From Pseudomonas sp. URMO17WK12:I2 (GTDB taxonomy: Bacteria; Pseudomonadota; Gammaproteobacteria; Pseudomonadales; Pseudomonadaceae), in the NCBI RefSeq assembly GCF_003253735.1, contig NZ_QKYW01000001.1:1116001-1180000 (forward strand): a stretch of DNA of 64,000 nucleotides. Direction: 5' to 3'. The notes beneath the pieces are model-generated. The model ran no database searches. It saw only the letters and a list, made by a program, of their open reading frames with translations, and was not told the DNA's origin. The position numbers and the translations under genes were made by a program. Positions 1-10,966 of the stretch are shown one piece after another; position 1 is the first letter of the stretch; every line of letters begins with the position of its first letter.

Positions 1-1
1 T

Positions 2-649
2 GGCCACGTCAGCCGTACCCAGTTGCGCCCGCTGGCCAGCGGCAAGGTCAGCGCGCGGGAGGCACTGATTCTCTTCGCCGTGCTAGTGACCCTCAGTTTC
101 GCCCTGGTGCTGCTGACCAACGCCACCACCGTGTGGCTGTCGTTCGGCGCCCTGGCCGTGGCGGCGCTGTACCCGTTCATGAAGCGCTACACCTATTACC
201 CCCAGGTGGTACTCGGCACGGCGTTCTCCTGGGGCATGCCGATGGCCTTCACCGCCGAGACCGGCGAGCTGCCGGCGGCGGCCTGGCTGCTGCTGCTGGC
301 CAACGTGATCTGGACCGTGGCCTACGACACCTACTACGCCATGGCCGACCGCGAGGACGACCTGAAGATCGGCGTGAAGTCCACGGCGATCCTGTTCGGC
401 GATGCCGACCGGGTGATCATCTTCGGCCTGCAGGGCCTGGCCCTGCTGTGCCTGCTGCTGGCCGGTGGGCGTTTCGAGCTGGGCCTGTACTTCTACCTCG
501 GCCTGCTGGTGGCCGCCGGCTGCTTCGCCTGGGAGTTCCACATGACCCGCCAGCGCGAGCCGATGGTCTGCTTCCGCGCCTTCCTGCACAACCACTGGGC
601 CGGGCTGGCGATCTTCGTCGGCATCGTGCTGGATTACGCGTTGCGCTAA
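2..649 (+). CDS. ubiA: 4-hydroxybenzoate octaprenyltransferase UbiA, C-terminal part
   Basis: This membrane prenyltransferase attaches the polyprenyl tail to 4-hydroxybenzoate in ubiquinone synthesis. Only the C-terminal ~215 residues are present; the frame is open to the window edge, so the gene starts outside. A residual '[10 protein letters not shown]' segment and the second aspartate-rich motif ([13 protein letters not shown], around nt 325-360) are typical of UbiA. The first aspartate motif would lie upstream. Several hydrophobic helices follow to the end. It lies 102 bases ahead of phoB, the same order I recall from P. aeruginosa, where chorismate lyase precedes ubiA. Family assignment is confident. 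Confidence 0.93.
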   Translation, partial: GHVSRTQLRPLASGKVSAREALILFAVLVTLSFALVLLTNATTVWLSFGALAVAALYPFMKRYTYYPQVVLGTAFSWGMPMAFTAETGELPAAAWLLLLANVIWTVAYDTYYAMADREDDLKIGVKSTAILFGDADRVIIFGLQGLALLCLLLAGGRFELGLYFYLGLLVAAGCFAWEFHMTRQREPMVCFRAFLHNHWAGLAIFVGIVLDYALR

Positions 650-680
650 GAATCGCGGTTCGAAGAGGCATGCCGCACAG

Positions 681-698
681 CTGTCATATCGCTGCAAT
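681..698 (+). promoter_or_regulatory. Pho box upstream of phoB
   Basis: The 18-mer CTGTCATATCGCTGCAAT closely matches the PhoB-binding consensus of two CTGTCAT half-sites separated by four AT-rich bases. The second half-site is CTGCAAT. An AT-rich segment that can serve as the -10 (TTATCTAAT, about 706-714) follows. The site lies 54 bases before the phoB start, which fits autoactivation of phoBR under phosphate limitation, known for this family. Confidence 0.82.
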
Positions 699-751
699 AA
701 TTCCGTTATCTAATGCGCCGCATGACAGTTGAATGAACCGAGGCTCAACCC

Positions 752-1441
752 ATGGTTGGCAAGAACATCCTGATCGTCGATGACGAAGCACCGATCCGCG
801 AAATGATCGTGGTGGCGCTGGAAATGGCCGGGTACGAGTGCCTGGAAGCGGAAAATACCGGGCAGGCCCACGCGATCATCGTCGACCGCAAACCCGACCT
901 GATCCTGCTCGACTGGATGCTGCCCGGCACCTCCGGCATCGAGCTGGCCCGGCGCCTGAAACGTGACGAGCTGACCGGCGACATCCCGATCATCATGCTC
1001 ACCGCCAAGGGCGAAGAGGACAACAAGATCCAGGGCCTGGAAGTCGGCGCCGACGACTACATCACCAAGCCGTTCTCGCCGCGCGAGCTGGTTGCCCGCC
1101 TCAAGGCCGTGCTGCGCCGCGCCGGCCCCAGCGACAGCGAAGGGCCGATCGAAGTGGGCGGCCTGCTGCTCGATCCGATCAGCCACCGCGTGACCATCGA
1201 CGGCAAGCCCGCCGAAATGGGCCCCACCGAATACCGCCTGCTGCAGTTCTTCATGACCCATCAGGAACGCGCCTATACTCGCGGCCAACTGCTCGACCAG
1301 GTGTGGGGCGGCAACGTGTATGTCGAGGAGCGCACCGTCGATGTGCACATCCGCCGCCTGCGCAAGGCGCTGGGCGAGGCCTATGAAAATCTGGTGCAGA
1401 CGGTACGCGGCACCGGGTATCGTTTCTCTACCAAGGGCTGA
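752..1441 (+). CDS. phoB: Phosphate regulon response regulator PhoB
   Basis: This OmpR-type regulator activates the Pho regulon when phosphate is scarce. At 229 residues it has the usual PhoB length. The receiver domain shows the acidic pair near the N-terminus (DDEAP), the phosphoacceptor Asp in LLDWMLPG (about residue 54), the conserved Thr in MLTAKGE and the Lys in ITKPF. The C-terminal winged helix contains [12 protein letters not shown]. It follows a Pho box and is followed 52 bases later by its kinase phoR. Assignment is close to certain. Confidence 0.97.
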   Translation: MVGKNILIVDDEAPIREMIVVALEMAGYECLEAENTGQAHAIIVDRKPDLILLDWMLPGTSGIELARRLKRDELTGDIPIIMLTAKGEEDNKIQGLEVGADDYITKPFSPRELVARLKAVLRRAGPSDSEGPIEVGGLLLDPISHRVTIDGKPAEMGPTEYRLLQFFMTHQERAYTRGQLLDQVWGGNVYVEERTVDVHIRRLRKALGEAYENLVQTVRGTGYRFSTKG

Positions 1442-1493
1442 GCCATAGCCTGCACCTCACCATGACAGGGATCGGCTGGCGGATGAGCGAAAC

Positions 1494-2801
1494 GTGACGA
1501 GCAACTGGCGTGGCGCGATAACGCGCCGTTTGGTGCTGCTGATCGCGGCCTGCCTGGCCGTTGGAGTAATCACCGGCGAATATGCCTGGGCCATCGCCAT
1601 CGGGCTGGCCGCCCACCTGCTCTGGAACCTCAGCCAGCTGCTGCGCCTGCATGCCTGGCTCAAGGATCACCAGCCCGACGAACCACCGCCCGATGGCTAC
1701 GGCATGTGGGGCGAAGTGTTCGACAGTATCTACCACCTGCAGCGCCGTAATCAGCGTGCCCGCGGCCGCCTGCAGGCCGTGATCGACCGCGTGCAGGAGT
1801 CCACGGCGGCGCTGCGCGATGCAGTGATCATGCTCGACAGCCACGGCAACCTGGAGTGGTGGAACAAGGCGTCGGAAACCCTGCTGGGCTTGAAAACGCC
1901 CCAGGACAGCGGCCAGTCGATCACCAACCTGGTACGCGACCCACGCTTCAAGGACTACTTCGAGCGCGGCAACTTCCTCGAACCCCTCGACCTGCCTTCG
2001 CCGGTCAACCCGCGCAAGCAGCTGCAGCTCAACATCACCCGCTATGGCAACCAGGAACACCTGATGCTGGTGCGCGACGTGACCCGCCTCCACCAGCTGG
2101 AGCAGATGCGCAAGGATTTCGTGGCCAACGTCTCCCACGAGCTGCGCACGCCGCTGACGGTGATCGCCGGCTACCTGGAAACCCTGCATGACAACGTCGA
2201 CGACATCAATCCGCGCTGGCGCCGGGCCCTGCAGCAGATGCAGCAGCAGGGCGCGCGCATGCAGGGCCTGCTCAACGATTTGCTGCTGCTGGCCAAGCTG
2301 GAAGCCACCGACTACCCATCCGACAACCATCCGGTGGCGGTCGACCTGCTGCTGCAGAGCATCCGCAACGATGCCCTGGCGCTGTCTGCCGAGCGCAACC
2401 ACCGGATCAGCCTGGAGGCCGACGCCGGCCTCAGGCTCAAGGGCAGCGAATCGGAGTTGCGCAGCGCGTTTTCCAATCTGGTGTTCAACGCCGTGAAGTA
2501 CACCCAGGCCGAGGGCGAGATCCGCATTCGCTGGTGGCAGGACGCCCAGGGCGCGCACCTGTCGGTACAGGATTCCGGCCCCGGTATCGAGGCCAAGCAC
2601 CTGCCGCGCCTGACCGAGCGTTTCTACCGGGTCGATTCCAGCCGCGCCAGCCATACCGGCGGCACCGGCCTGGGGCTGGCCATCGTCAAGCACGTGCTGC
2701 TGCGCCACCGTGGCGGGCTGGAAATCACCAGCGTGATCGGCAAGGGCAGCCTGTTCACCTGCCATTTCCAACCGGCGCAGATCGCCGCGCCAACCCGCTG
2801 A
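1494..2801 (+). CDS. phoR: Phosphate regulon sensor histidine kinase PhoR
   Basis: This inner-membrane kinase and phosphatase of PhoB senses phosphate status through the Pst/PhoU complex. The 435-residue protein has two hydrophobic segments in its first ~50 residues, a PAS region around 95-200, the H-box FVANVSHELRTPLT, the N-box NLVFNAVKYT, and the G-boxes DSGPGIE and GTGLGLAIVKHV. The start is a GTG; no upstream ATG in frame is better placed. It forms an operon with phoB. The pst-phoU genes are not in this window. Confidence is very high. Confidence 0.96.
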   Translation: MTSNWRGAITRRLVLLIAACLAVGVITGEYAWAIAIGLAAHLLWNLSQLLRLHAWLKDHQPDEPPPDGYGMWGEVFDSIYHLQRRNQRARGRLQAVIDRVQESTAALRDAVIMLDSHGNLEWWNKASETLLGLKTPQDSGQSITNLVRDPRFKDYFERGNFLEPLDLPSPVNPRKQLQLNITRYGNQEHLMLVRDVTRLHQLEQMRKDFVANVSHELRTPLTVIAGYLETLHDNVDDINPRWRRALQQMQQQGARMQGLLNDLLLLAKLEATDYPSDNHPVAVDLLLQSIRNDALALSAERNHRISLEADAGLRLKGSESELRSAFSNLVFNAVKYTQAEGEIRIRWWQDAQGAHLSVQDSGPGIEAKHLPRLTERFYRVDSSRASHTGGTGLGLAIVKHVLLRHRGGLEITSVIGKGSLFTCHFQPAQIAAPTR

Positions 2802-2803
2802 CC

Positions 2804-2854
2804 AGGGTCTGTTGAGGTTTCACGCACGGCCACGCTGAATCATCAACAGACCCT
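2804..2854. repeat. 51-base inverted-repeat element after phoR
   Basis: Perfect 12-base arms, AGGGTCTGTTGA (2804-2815) and TCAACAGACCCT (2843-2854), enclose a 27-base spacer. The element lies three bases after the phoR stop. No T-run follows, so it is not a textbook intrinsic terminator. It may be a transcript-end hairpin or a tiny mobile-element remnant. No clear target duplication was seen. Confidence 0.6.
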
Positions 2855-2920
2855 AGCTCCTATTGCAAAGCGCCCGCCCAGGCCCCACCCTTTAGCAACA
2901 TCCGGTCACACGAACCCCTT

Positions 2921-4261
2921 ATGGATCCCTCTACGAGCGTCTCCTTCTCCAGTTACTTCGCTGACATGGGCCTGGTGCTGTTCGCCCTGTTCCTGGTGCT
3001 GCTCAACGGCTTCTTCGTGGCCGCCGAGTTCGCCATGGTCAAGCTGCGGTCTACCAAGGTCGAAGCTCTGGCCAAGAAGAACGGCTGGCGCGGGCATATC
3101 CTGCGCACCGTGCACAGCCAGCTCGATGCCTACCTCTCCGCCTGCCAGCTGGGCATTACCCTGGCCTCCCTGGGCCTGGGCTGGGTGGGTGAACCGGCCT
3201 TCGCGCACCTGCTCGAACCACTGCTGACCTCGATCGGCATCGAGTCGCAGAAGCTGATTCACGGCATCGCCTTCTTCACCGCGTTCTTCATCATTTCCTA
3301 CCTGCACATCGTGATCGGCGAGCTGGCCCCCAAATCCTGGGCGATCCGCAAGCCGGAGCTGCTGTCACTGTGGACGGCGGCGCCGCTGTACCTGTTCTAC
3401 TGGGCCATGTACCCGGCGATCTTCCTGCTCAACGCCAGCGCCAACGCCATCCTGCGCATCGCCGGCCAGGACCAGCCGGCCGGCCACCACGAGCACCATT
3501 ACAGCCGCGATGAACTCAAGCTGATCCTGCACTCCAGCCGCGCCAGCGACCCGACCGACCAGGACATGCGCGTGCTCGCCTCTGCCGTGGAGCTGGGCGA
3601 ACTGGAAGTGGTCGACTGGGCCAACTCGCGCGAAGACCTCATCTACCTGGAGCTCAATGCCACGCTGGATGAGGTGTTCAGCCTGTTCCGCCGGCACAAG
3701 TACAGCCGCTACCCGATCTACGACGAGGCGGCTGGCGAATTCGTCGGCGTGCTGCACATCAAAGACCTGCTGCTGCACCTGTCACTGCTGGAAATGTTGC
3801 CATCGACCCTGCGCCTGGCAGAGCTGATGCACCCGATCGAGAAGGTCAACCGCAACCTGCCGCTGTCCGACCTGCTGGAGCAGTTCCGCAAGGGCAGCGC
3901 GCACTTTGCCTTGGTCGAAGAGGCGGACGGCAAGGTCATCGGTTACCTGACCATGGAAGACGTACTCGAAGCCCTGGTCGGCGATATCCAGGACGAACAC
4001 CGCAAGACCGAGCGCGGCATCCTCGCCTATCAGCCCGGCAAACTGCTGGTGCGCGGTGATACGCCACTGTTCAAGCTCGAGCGCCTGCTGGGTATCGACC
4101 TCGACCATATCGAGGCCGAGACCCTTGCCGGGCTGATCTATGAAACCCTCAAGCGGGTGCCCGAGGAAGAGGAGTCCCTGGAAGTCGCCGGCCTGCGGTT
4201 GATCGTCAAGAAGATGAAAGGCCCGAAGATCCTCCTGGCCAAGGTCATCAAGCTGGACTGA
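2921..4261 (+). CDS. CNNM/HlyC-CorC family membrane protein with DUF21 and CBS pair
   Basis: The 446-residue protein has the architecture of bacterial CorC/YtfL-type proteins, linked to divalent-cation efflux or homeostasis and often annotated as hemolysin-like. A DUF21 transmembrane domain covers about residues 15-200 (LVLFALFLVLLNGFFVAAEF, then the LASLGLGWVGEPAF region). A CBS pair follows at about 215-340 (YSRYPIYD, VIGYLTMEDVLEALVGDI). A C-terminal CorC_HlyC domain closes the protein (about 360-440). It has its own start 119 bases after phoR, at the position where P. aeruginosa also keeps a similar gene. The substrate is not deducible from sequence. Confidence 0.9.
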   Translation: MDPSTSVSFSSYFADMGLVLFALFLVLLNGFFVAAEFAMVKLRSTKVEALAKKNGWRGHILRTVHSQLDAYLSACQLGITLASLGLGWVGEPAFAHLLEPLLTSIGIESQKLIHGIAFFTAFFIISYLHIVIGELAPKSWAIRKPELLSLWTAAPLYLFYWAMYPAIFLLNASANAILRIAGQDQPAGHHEHHYSRDELKLILHSSRASDPTDQDMRVLASAVELGELEVVDWANSREDLIYLELNATLDEVFSLFRRHKYSRYPIYDEAAGEFVGVLHIKDLLLHLSLLEMLPSTLRLAELMHPIEKVNRNLPLSDLLEQFRKGSAHFALVEEADGKVIGYLTMEDVLEALVGDIQDEHRKTERGILAYQPGKLLVRGDTPLFKLERLLGIDLDHIEAETLAGLIYETLKRVPEEEESLEVAGLRLIVKKMKGPKILLAKVIKLD

Positions 4262-4270
4262 GGCGCCGAC

Positions 4271-4298
4271 GCTGTCGGGTGGGCAAGCACCCGGCAGC
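4271..4298 (+). terminator. Possible terminator hairpin after the CBS transporter
   Basis: The arms GCTGTCGGGTG and CACCCGGCAGC pair with one G-T wobble around a six-base loop, ten bases after the stop. No T-tract follows, so termination strength is uncertain. Confidence 0.45.
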
Positions 4299-4323
4299 AC
4301 ATTCCATTGCCGCCTGAGAAACC

Positions 4324-4402
4324 TGACCGAACGGTCATTTATCGTCCCTGATCTACACCACTCCCGCCGTCTGCAACAACCACTTACGACCGTTCGTCGG
4401 TC
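4324..4402. promoter_or_regulatory. Pair of GACCG/CGGTC palindromes, candidate TetR-type operators
   Basis: The sequence TGACCGAACGGTCA (4324-4337) has perfect 6-base arms with an AA centre. A second GACCG-n5-CGGTC palindrome lies at 4388-4402. Both are in the 234-base gap upstream of the outer-membrane barrel gene. Short ACCG..CGGT palindromes of this kind are common TetR-family operator shapes. No TetR regulator gene lies in the window, so binding is inference. Confidence 0.45.
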
Positions 4403-4495
4403 TCTTCGAATACCCTGCTCGAGTGTGCAGTCCACCGCGTGCGCCGATTGGATCGGCGCACGCCATCACCTGAACAGACTGCCAAGGAATAAGCC

Positions 4496-5254
4496 ATGCA
4501 ACTCAATGGATTCACCTCGAAAACTGCCCTCGCCCTGTGCCTCGCTGGCGCCTCCCACGCGTATGCCGACTCGATCACCGACCCGATTTCGACCATCGGT
4601 GTAATTGGCTCGCACAACCAGTACAAAACCACCACCTTTGGCGAGAGTGACAAGGAGCGTCTGAACCAGGGCGGTCTGTTCTACAACTTCGGCAACAAGC
4701 TGACCGGCCACGAAGGCTTCATCTACCAGGCCGGTATCGAAGGCCAGTATCGCGAAAAGGACGACGACGAATACAAGGCGGCTCGTGCCGACCTCGACCT
4801 CGGCCTGCGCGCGGCACTGAGCACCAACAACTACATCGACTTCATCGTTGGCGGCGGCTATGACTGGGGCCGTATCGAGCAGGACGACGTTGGTCCGTTC
4901 GACACCAACGTCAAGCTGACCAGCAAGGCGCCGTTCGCCAAGGCTGGTATCGGCTACAACTACCTGACCCCGGACTACACCGTGCGCCTGGAAGCCGGTG
5001 CACGCTACTCGCTCGACGCCGAAGCCGAGCTGAAAGTCAGCGGCGAAGGCAGCGACACCGTTGACCTGAAGGACAAGGCCAACCCGTACGCCGAGCTGAC
5101 CGTGCTGTGGAACAAGGGCATCAACAACCTGCCGATCAGCACCAGCCTGTACTACACCCGCACCAACTACAAAGTCGACAGCGACAGCGTGCTGGCGGAA
5201 AACAGCAAACTCAAGCAGGAGCAAGTCGGCCTGAAGGTCGGCCTGGCGTTCTGA
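4496..5254 (+). CDS. Outer-membrane beta-barrel protein, function unknown
   Basis: The 252-residue protein starts with a Sec signal peptide (cleavage likely after SHAYA, near residue 22). It then shows alternating hydrophobic and polar strands rich in aromatic residues (FIYQAGIEGQYRE, FIVGGGYDWGRIE, VRLEAGARYSLDAEA) and ends in Phe (LKVGLAF), a typical barrel end signal for BAM. The length fits a barrel of about 8-12 strands. RBS AAGGAAT precedes the ATG. It stands alone between terminators, with possible operators upstream. I do not recognise a named family; substrate or role is unknown. Confidence 0.75.
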   Translation: MQLNGFTSKTALALCLAGASHAYADSITDPISTIGVIGSHNQYKTTTFGESDKERLNQGGLFYNFGNKLTGHEGFIYQAGIEGQYREKDDDEYKAARADLDLGLRAALSTNNYIDFIVGGGYDWGRIEQDDVGPFDTNVKLTSKAPFAKAGIGYNYLTPDYTVRLEAGARYSLDAEAELKVSGEGSDTVDLKDKANPYAELTVLWNKGINNLPISTSLYYTRTNYKVDSDSVLAENSKLKQEQVGLKVGLAF

Positions 5255-5270
5255 ACACGCTGCTGTAACC

Positions 5271-5296
5271 AAATCGCCCGGTTTGCCGGGCGATTT
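5271..5296 (+). terminator. Rho-independent-type terminator after barrel gene
   Basis: AAATCGCCCGG and CCGGGCGATTT form an 11-base perfect stem with a TTTG loop region. The stem lies 16 bases after the stop codon of the outer-membrane barrel gene. Confidence 0.8.
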
Positions 5297-5425
5297 GCAT
5301 TCGGCTGGCCAGGTTACAAGGCAACGGGGCGCTCGGTGGCCGCCCTCAGGTATACTCCGCGTCCGCTTTATCGGCAGCCTTGCGCTCCATGCGCTCTATC
5401 TCCACCGCACTCATCGACTACCTTC

Positions 5426-6169
5426 ATGTTCCTCAACATCGCCTCCATCAATATCGAACGCTCCCGGCACCTGTCGCGCGTCGAAGCCTTCGTTGCGCGC
5501 CAACGCCCGGATCTGCTCTGCCTGCAGGAACTTTGCGAGCGCGACATAGCGTTCTTCGAAGCGCTGATGGGCAGTCGCATGAGCTTCGCGCCCATGGCGC
5601 GCTATCCGGATGAAGGCTCTGCCAATGTGGTGGGCATCGGCATGATCGCCCGCGCAGAAGCTCTGGGCGAGGTCGCCGCCGAGTACTACTCAGGCAATCC
5701 CGAACACATTCAGGAAATGGCCTTCTTCACTGCCGAAGGTAAGCGCACAGCCGACCCGCTGAGCATTGCCGAAGTGATGCTCAGCGCCACGTTGCGCGGT
5801 TTCCGCGTCGCCGTCACCCACCTCAACGTGACCCCACTTGGCACGTCCACGCCGTACCAGCGCGAAAGCGCCGGCAAGCTGATTGCTCTGGCCCAGGCGC
5901 AAGCCCGACGGGCCGGCGACCTGCTGTTGACCGGCGACTTCAACGCACCACGTGGCCGCGCCACGTTCGCCATGCTCGCCGAGCACTTCATCGATGGCGT
6001 ACCGGCGCACTACACCAGCAGCATCGACGGCTCGCTGCACCGCTCCGGGGATATTCCATTCATGGTCGACGGATTGTTCCATACGCCGGGCTATCAGCTG
6101 CAGAACGTCAGCCTGAGTACTGGCGTGTCTGACCACTGCGCGCTGAGCTGTCGCTTGAGCAAAGCCTGA
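5426..6169 (+). CDS. Endonuclease/exonuclease/phosphatase-fold protein
   Basis: The 247-residue protein carries the metal-dependent EEP fold signatures in order: NIASINIE at the N-terminus, LLCLQE with the catalytic Glu (about residue 32), a THLN strand, LTGDFNAP with the Asp/Asn pair, and a C-terminal SDHCALS His motif. The substrate could be nucleic acid, a phospholipid or an inositol phosphate; the family does not decide. I chose the ATG at 5426 because EEP proteins begin with the FLNIASINIE strand. A GTG 90 bases upstream is open but adds unrelated sequence. No signal peptide is evident. It is convergent with the M23 gene. Confidence 0.8.
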   Translation: MFLNIASINIERSRHLSRVEAFVARQRPDLLCLQELCERDIAFFEALMGSRMSFAPMARYPDEGSANVVGIGMIARAEALGEVAAEYYSGNPEHIQEMAFFTAEGKRTADPLSIAEVMLSATLRGFRVAVTHLNVTPLGTSTPYQRESAGKLIALAQAQARRAGDLLLTGDFNAPRGRATFAMLAEHFIDGVPAHYTSSIDGSLHRSGDIPFMVDGLFHTPGYQLQNVSLSTGVSDHCALSCRLSKA

Positions 6170-6204
6170 TCGGTGGCCCGGCTAGAGAGCTGAAGCTGGC
6201 TGCC

Positions 6205-7101
6205 TCAGTCGCCGCCCACGGCGAAATTGGGCAGGCTGTCGACCGGCTGGGCGAATTCGAAAGGAATCGACTCCAGGGCCATGCCAACGTTGCGCTGCAC
6301 CACGAAGTGCAGATGCGGGCCGGTGCTGTTGCCGGTATTGCCGGAGCGGCCGATCGGCGCACCGACCACCACGCGCTGCCCTTCGCGCACGTTCACCGAG
6401 CCCTGCATCAGGTGCAGGTAGACGCCCATGGTGCCGTCGTCATGCAGGATGCGCACGAAGTTGCCGGAGGGATTATTGCCACGCCCGCTCTGGGCGTTCT
6501 CGGTCTTGACCACCACCCCGGCACGCGCCGCAACGATCGGCGTGCCTTCGGGCATGGCGATATCCAGGGCGTAACGGCCCTTGGCCGTGAAGTGGCTGTA
6601 CTGGCCGTTGGCGCCTTGGGTCAGGCGAAACGGCCCGCCCTGCCAGGGCAATGGGTAAGGCTGCTTGATCGGCAACAGCCGCGGGTCACCGAGGGCGTAA
6701 TTGAGTTTGGGCGTATAGCGCAGCGGCTTGGACGGATCCAGCGGCGCCAGCGTGGCCAGACGGATCTCGCTACGCGGCGGCAACACCCAGTTGATCGGCT
6801 TGCCGGGCGCTCCGCTGACGTTGCTCAGCTGCTCCAGCTTGAGCTCCACCTGCACCGGCGCGTACAGATCGTTACGTACCAGCAGGGTCTCGCCGGCAGC
6901 GTGTTTACGGGTCTCCAGCTTCACCTGGTTGTCGAGCTTCTCGACCATGCGGTCGCTGAACACGAACACCTTCGCACCGGGCGCGGCCTGGTCACTGTAG
7001 GTGACCACGCCATTGGCATCGGTGTACTTGTAGACGGTCAATGCGCTCGCCTGACAGGCGAACGCAGCGAGTCCCAGAAGAAGTGAGAGGCGCCCTAGCA
7101 T
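6205..7101 (-). CDS. DUF4124 plus M23 peptidase, periplasmic
   Basis: The 298-residue protein has a signal peptide (first ~20 residues), a short DUF4124 motif (VYKYTDANGVVTYSDQ) and a C-terminal LytM/M23 zinc peptidase domain. The latter shows YALDIAMPEGTPI (Asp ligand), a His upstream in the YSHF segment, and the signature GPHLHFVVQR. M23 enzymes cut peptidoglycan cross-links or act as amidase activators. Context, after phoBR-linked genes, resembles P. aeruginosa. The likely location is periplasm. The exact bond cleaved is not determined. Confidence 0.88.
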   Translation of the reverse strand: MLGRLSLLLGLAAFACQASALTVYKYTDANGVVTYSDQAAPGAKVFVFSDRMVEKLDNQVKLETRKHAAGETLLVRNDLYAPVQVELKLEQLSNVSGAPGKPINWVLPPRSEIRLATLAPLDPSKPLRYTPKLNYALGDPRLLPIKQPYPLPWQGGPFRLTQGANGQYSHFTAKGRYALDIAMPEGTPIVAARAGVVVKTENAQSGRGNNPSGNFVRILHDDGTMGVYLHLMQGSVNVREGQRVVVGAPIGRSGNTGNSTGPHLHFVVQRNVGMALESIPFEFAQPVDSLPNFAVGGD

Positions 7102-7262
7102 AAGATTCGATCTGGTTATTAAGTGTTCGGCAGGGCAAGACTAGCAGCGTCTCGGTGGCCGGGCGACTGCCAGCGTCGCGCTTTGCGACAACCGGCACAG
7201 GCCCGACGTGCCTGGCGCACAGAACGCACGCCGTGCCACAGCACATGGCCCAACCGCTGCGC

Positions 7263-9296
<2,034 letters not shown>

Positions 9297-9298
9297 GC

Positions 9299-10162
9299 TC
9301 AGGGCTCCTGTACACGAGGCGTCAACGGTGGCGTGAGGGCATTGGGCAGGCGAATCTCCACGGCCACCGGCAGGTGGTCGGAAATCGGCTGCGCCAGTAC
9401 CTGGAAGCGCTCGAGCTCCAGGCCCGGGCTGAGCAGAATATGATCCAGGCAGCGCTGTGGCCGCCAGCTTGGAAACGTCGCCTCGAGCTGCGGCGCAAGC
9501 AAGCCGAGATCGCGCAATGGCGAATGCTCGAGCAGATCGATGGCATGGGTGTTCATGTCGCCCATGAGAATCTGGTGGCGATAGCCGCCGATCAGCTCAC
9601 GGATGTAGGCCAGTTGCCGGGTACGGGTACGTGCGCCCAGCGCCAGGTGCATCATCACCACGGCGATGGCGTCGTCGCCCTCGCCGATGCGCAGCAGGAT
9701 CGCCCCGCGACCGGCCGGGCCGGGCAGCGGGTGATCTTCCAGCAGGGTTGGTCGCAGGCGGCTGAGCAGCCCGTTGCTGTGCTGGGCGAAACGCCCCAGG
9801 TTGCGGTTGAGCTGCTGATACCAGTAAGGGAAGGCACCCATGCGCGCCAGGTGTTCGACCTGGTTGACGTAGCCGGAACGCACACTGCCGCCATCGGCCT
9901 CCTGCAGGGCGACGATATCGTAGTCGCCGAGCAGGTCGCCGATGCGCTGCAGGTTGCCGGCGCGGCCTTGATGGGGCAGCAGGTGCTGCCAGCCGCGGGT
10001 CAGGTAATGGTGGTAGCGCTCGGTACTGATACCGACCTGGATGTTGAAGCTGAGCAGGCGCAAGCGCCCGTCCTGCGGCCACTCGGGGTCCGGGGTGCAG
10101 TCGGGGTTGACCTGTGGATCACACAGGCCAGCCTGACGGGGCATCGAGCGGCGACGCAGCAT
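9299..10162 (-). CDS. Endonuclease/exonuclease/phosphatase-fold protein
   Basis: The 287-residue protein has the EEP catalytic layout: [21 protein letters not shown] (Glu), [17 protein letters not shown] (Asp/Asn), CLDHILLS and [10 protein letters not shown] (His). The N-terminal extension of ~35 residues contains two Cys ([10 protein letters not shown]) and no clear signal peptide. An alternative ATG lies six codons in. It sits between dsbA and the diguanylate cyclase, in the same order as I recall for P. aeruginosa PA5488. The substrate is unknown; it is a second EEP gene within 4 kb but is not closely alike to the first. Confidence 0.82.
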   Translation of the reverse strand: MLRRRSMPRQAGLCDPQVNPDCTPDPEWPQDGRLRLLSFNIQVGISTERYHHYLTRGWQHLLPHQGRAGNLQRIGDLLGDYDIVALQEADGGSVRSGYVNQVEHLARMGAFPYWYQQLNRNLGRFAQHSNGLLSRLRPTLLEDHPLPGPAGRGAILLRIGEGDDAIAVVMMHLALGARTRTRQLAYIRELIGGYRHQILMGDMNTHAIDLLEHSPLRDLGLLAPQLEATFPSWRPQRCLDHILLSPGLELERFQVLAQPISDHLPVAVEIRLPNALTPPLTPRVQEP

Positions 10163-10184
10163 GGCAGGCGCTCCGGTAGATCGA

Positions 10185-10814
10185 TTACTTGGCGGCGCGC
10201 TCTTTGGCGATCAGGTGATCGGCAACCTGCAGGGTCTGCTCCGGGCCACCCGAGCTGGAGATGTCGAAGCGGTATTTGCCGTTGACGATCATCACCGGTA
10301 CGCCGTTGATCTGGTACGCCATGGCCAGTTTCTTGGCCTTTTCCATCTGGCTCTTCACTCCAAAGGAGTTATAGGCCTTGAGGAAGGCATCACGGTCGAT
10401 GTCCTGAGTGACCAGGAAATCGGCCATTTCTTCCGGCGTGGCCAGCTTGCGGCCTTCCTTGTGGATGGCGCGGAACACGGCGTCGTGCACCTTGTGCTCG
10501 ACCTTCATGCTTTCCAGGGTGATGAACATCTGCCCATGGGCGTTCCACAGGCCACCGAACAGGGCGGGAATGCGCACGAAGTTGACGTCGGACGGCAGTT
10601 TCTCGACCCAGGGGTTGAGGGTCGGCTCGAACTGGTAGCAGTGCGGGCAGCCATACCAGAACAGCTCGACGACTTCGATCTTGCCCGGCTTGGAAATCGG
10701 TACCGGGTTGCTCAGCTCGACGTACTGCTTGCCGGCCTCGATATCGTCGGCGTGGGCGCTAACGCCGAACAGGCTGGCAGTGGCCAGAACCGCGGAGAGG
10801 ATCAGATTACGCAT
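10185..10814 (-). CDS. dsbA: Thiol:disulfide interchange protein DsbA
   Basis: This periplasmic oxidase introduces disulfides into exported proteins and is reoxidised by DsbB. The 209-residue protein has a signal peptide ending near VSAHA (residue 22) and the active site FWYGCPHCYQFEP (CPHC) near residue 55. A cis-Pro loop (GVPVMIVNGKYRF) lies near residue 165. Length and motifs fit Pseudomonas DsbA1. It precedes the nuclease-fold gene by 22 bases and follows the cytochrome c4 gene after an intrinsic terminator, so it probably has its own promoter. Confidence 0.95.
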   Translation of the reverse strand: MRNLILSAVLATASLFGVSAHADDIEAGKQYVELSNPVPISKPGKIEVVELFWYGCPHCYQFEPTLNPWVEKLPSDVNFVRIPALFGGLWNAHGQMFITLESMKVEHKVHDAVFRAIHKEGRKLATPEEMADFLVTQDIDRDAFLKAYNSFGVKSQMEKAKKLAMAYQINGVPVMIVNGKYRFDISSSGGPEQTLQVADHLIAKERAAK

Positions 10815-10907
10815 GCATGACTCCTAACGATGAAGGTGCTGCGGACAGCTCTGGTTCGACTGGTCGCCACCCGGCAGGTTCCTGACATTGTAGCGGGCTC
10901 GCCAACG

Positions 10908-10935
10908 AAAAAGGGTGGCCATCGCCACCCTTTTT
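10908..10935 (-). terminator. Rho-independent terminator after cytochrome c4
   Basis: AAAAAGGGTGGC and GCCACCCTTTTT form a strong symmetric stem with a short ATC-type loop. It lies 32 bases beyond the cytochrome c4 stop on the minus strand. It is flanked by A- and T-runs and could work in both directions. Confidence 0.85.
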
Positions 10936-10966
10936 CTTCACCGGTAGACAAATGCCGATCAGCGCC

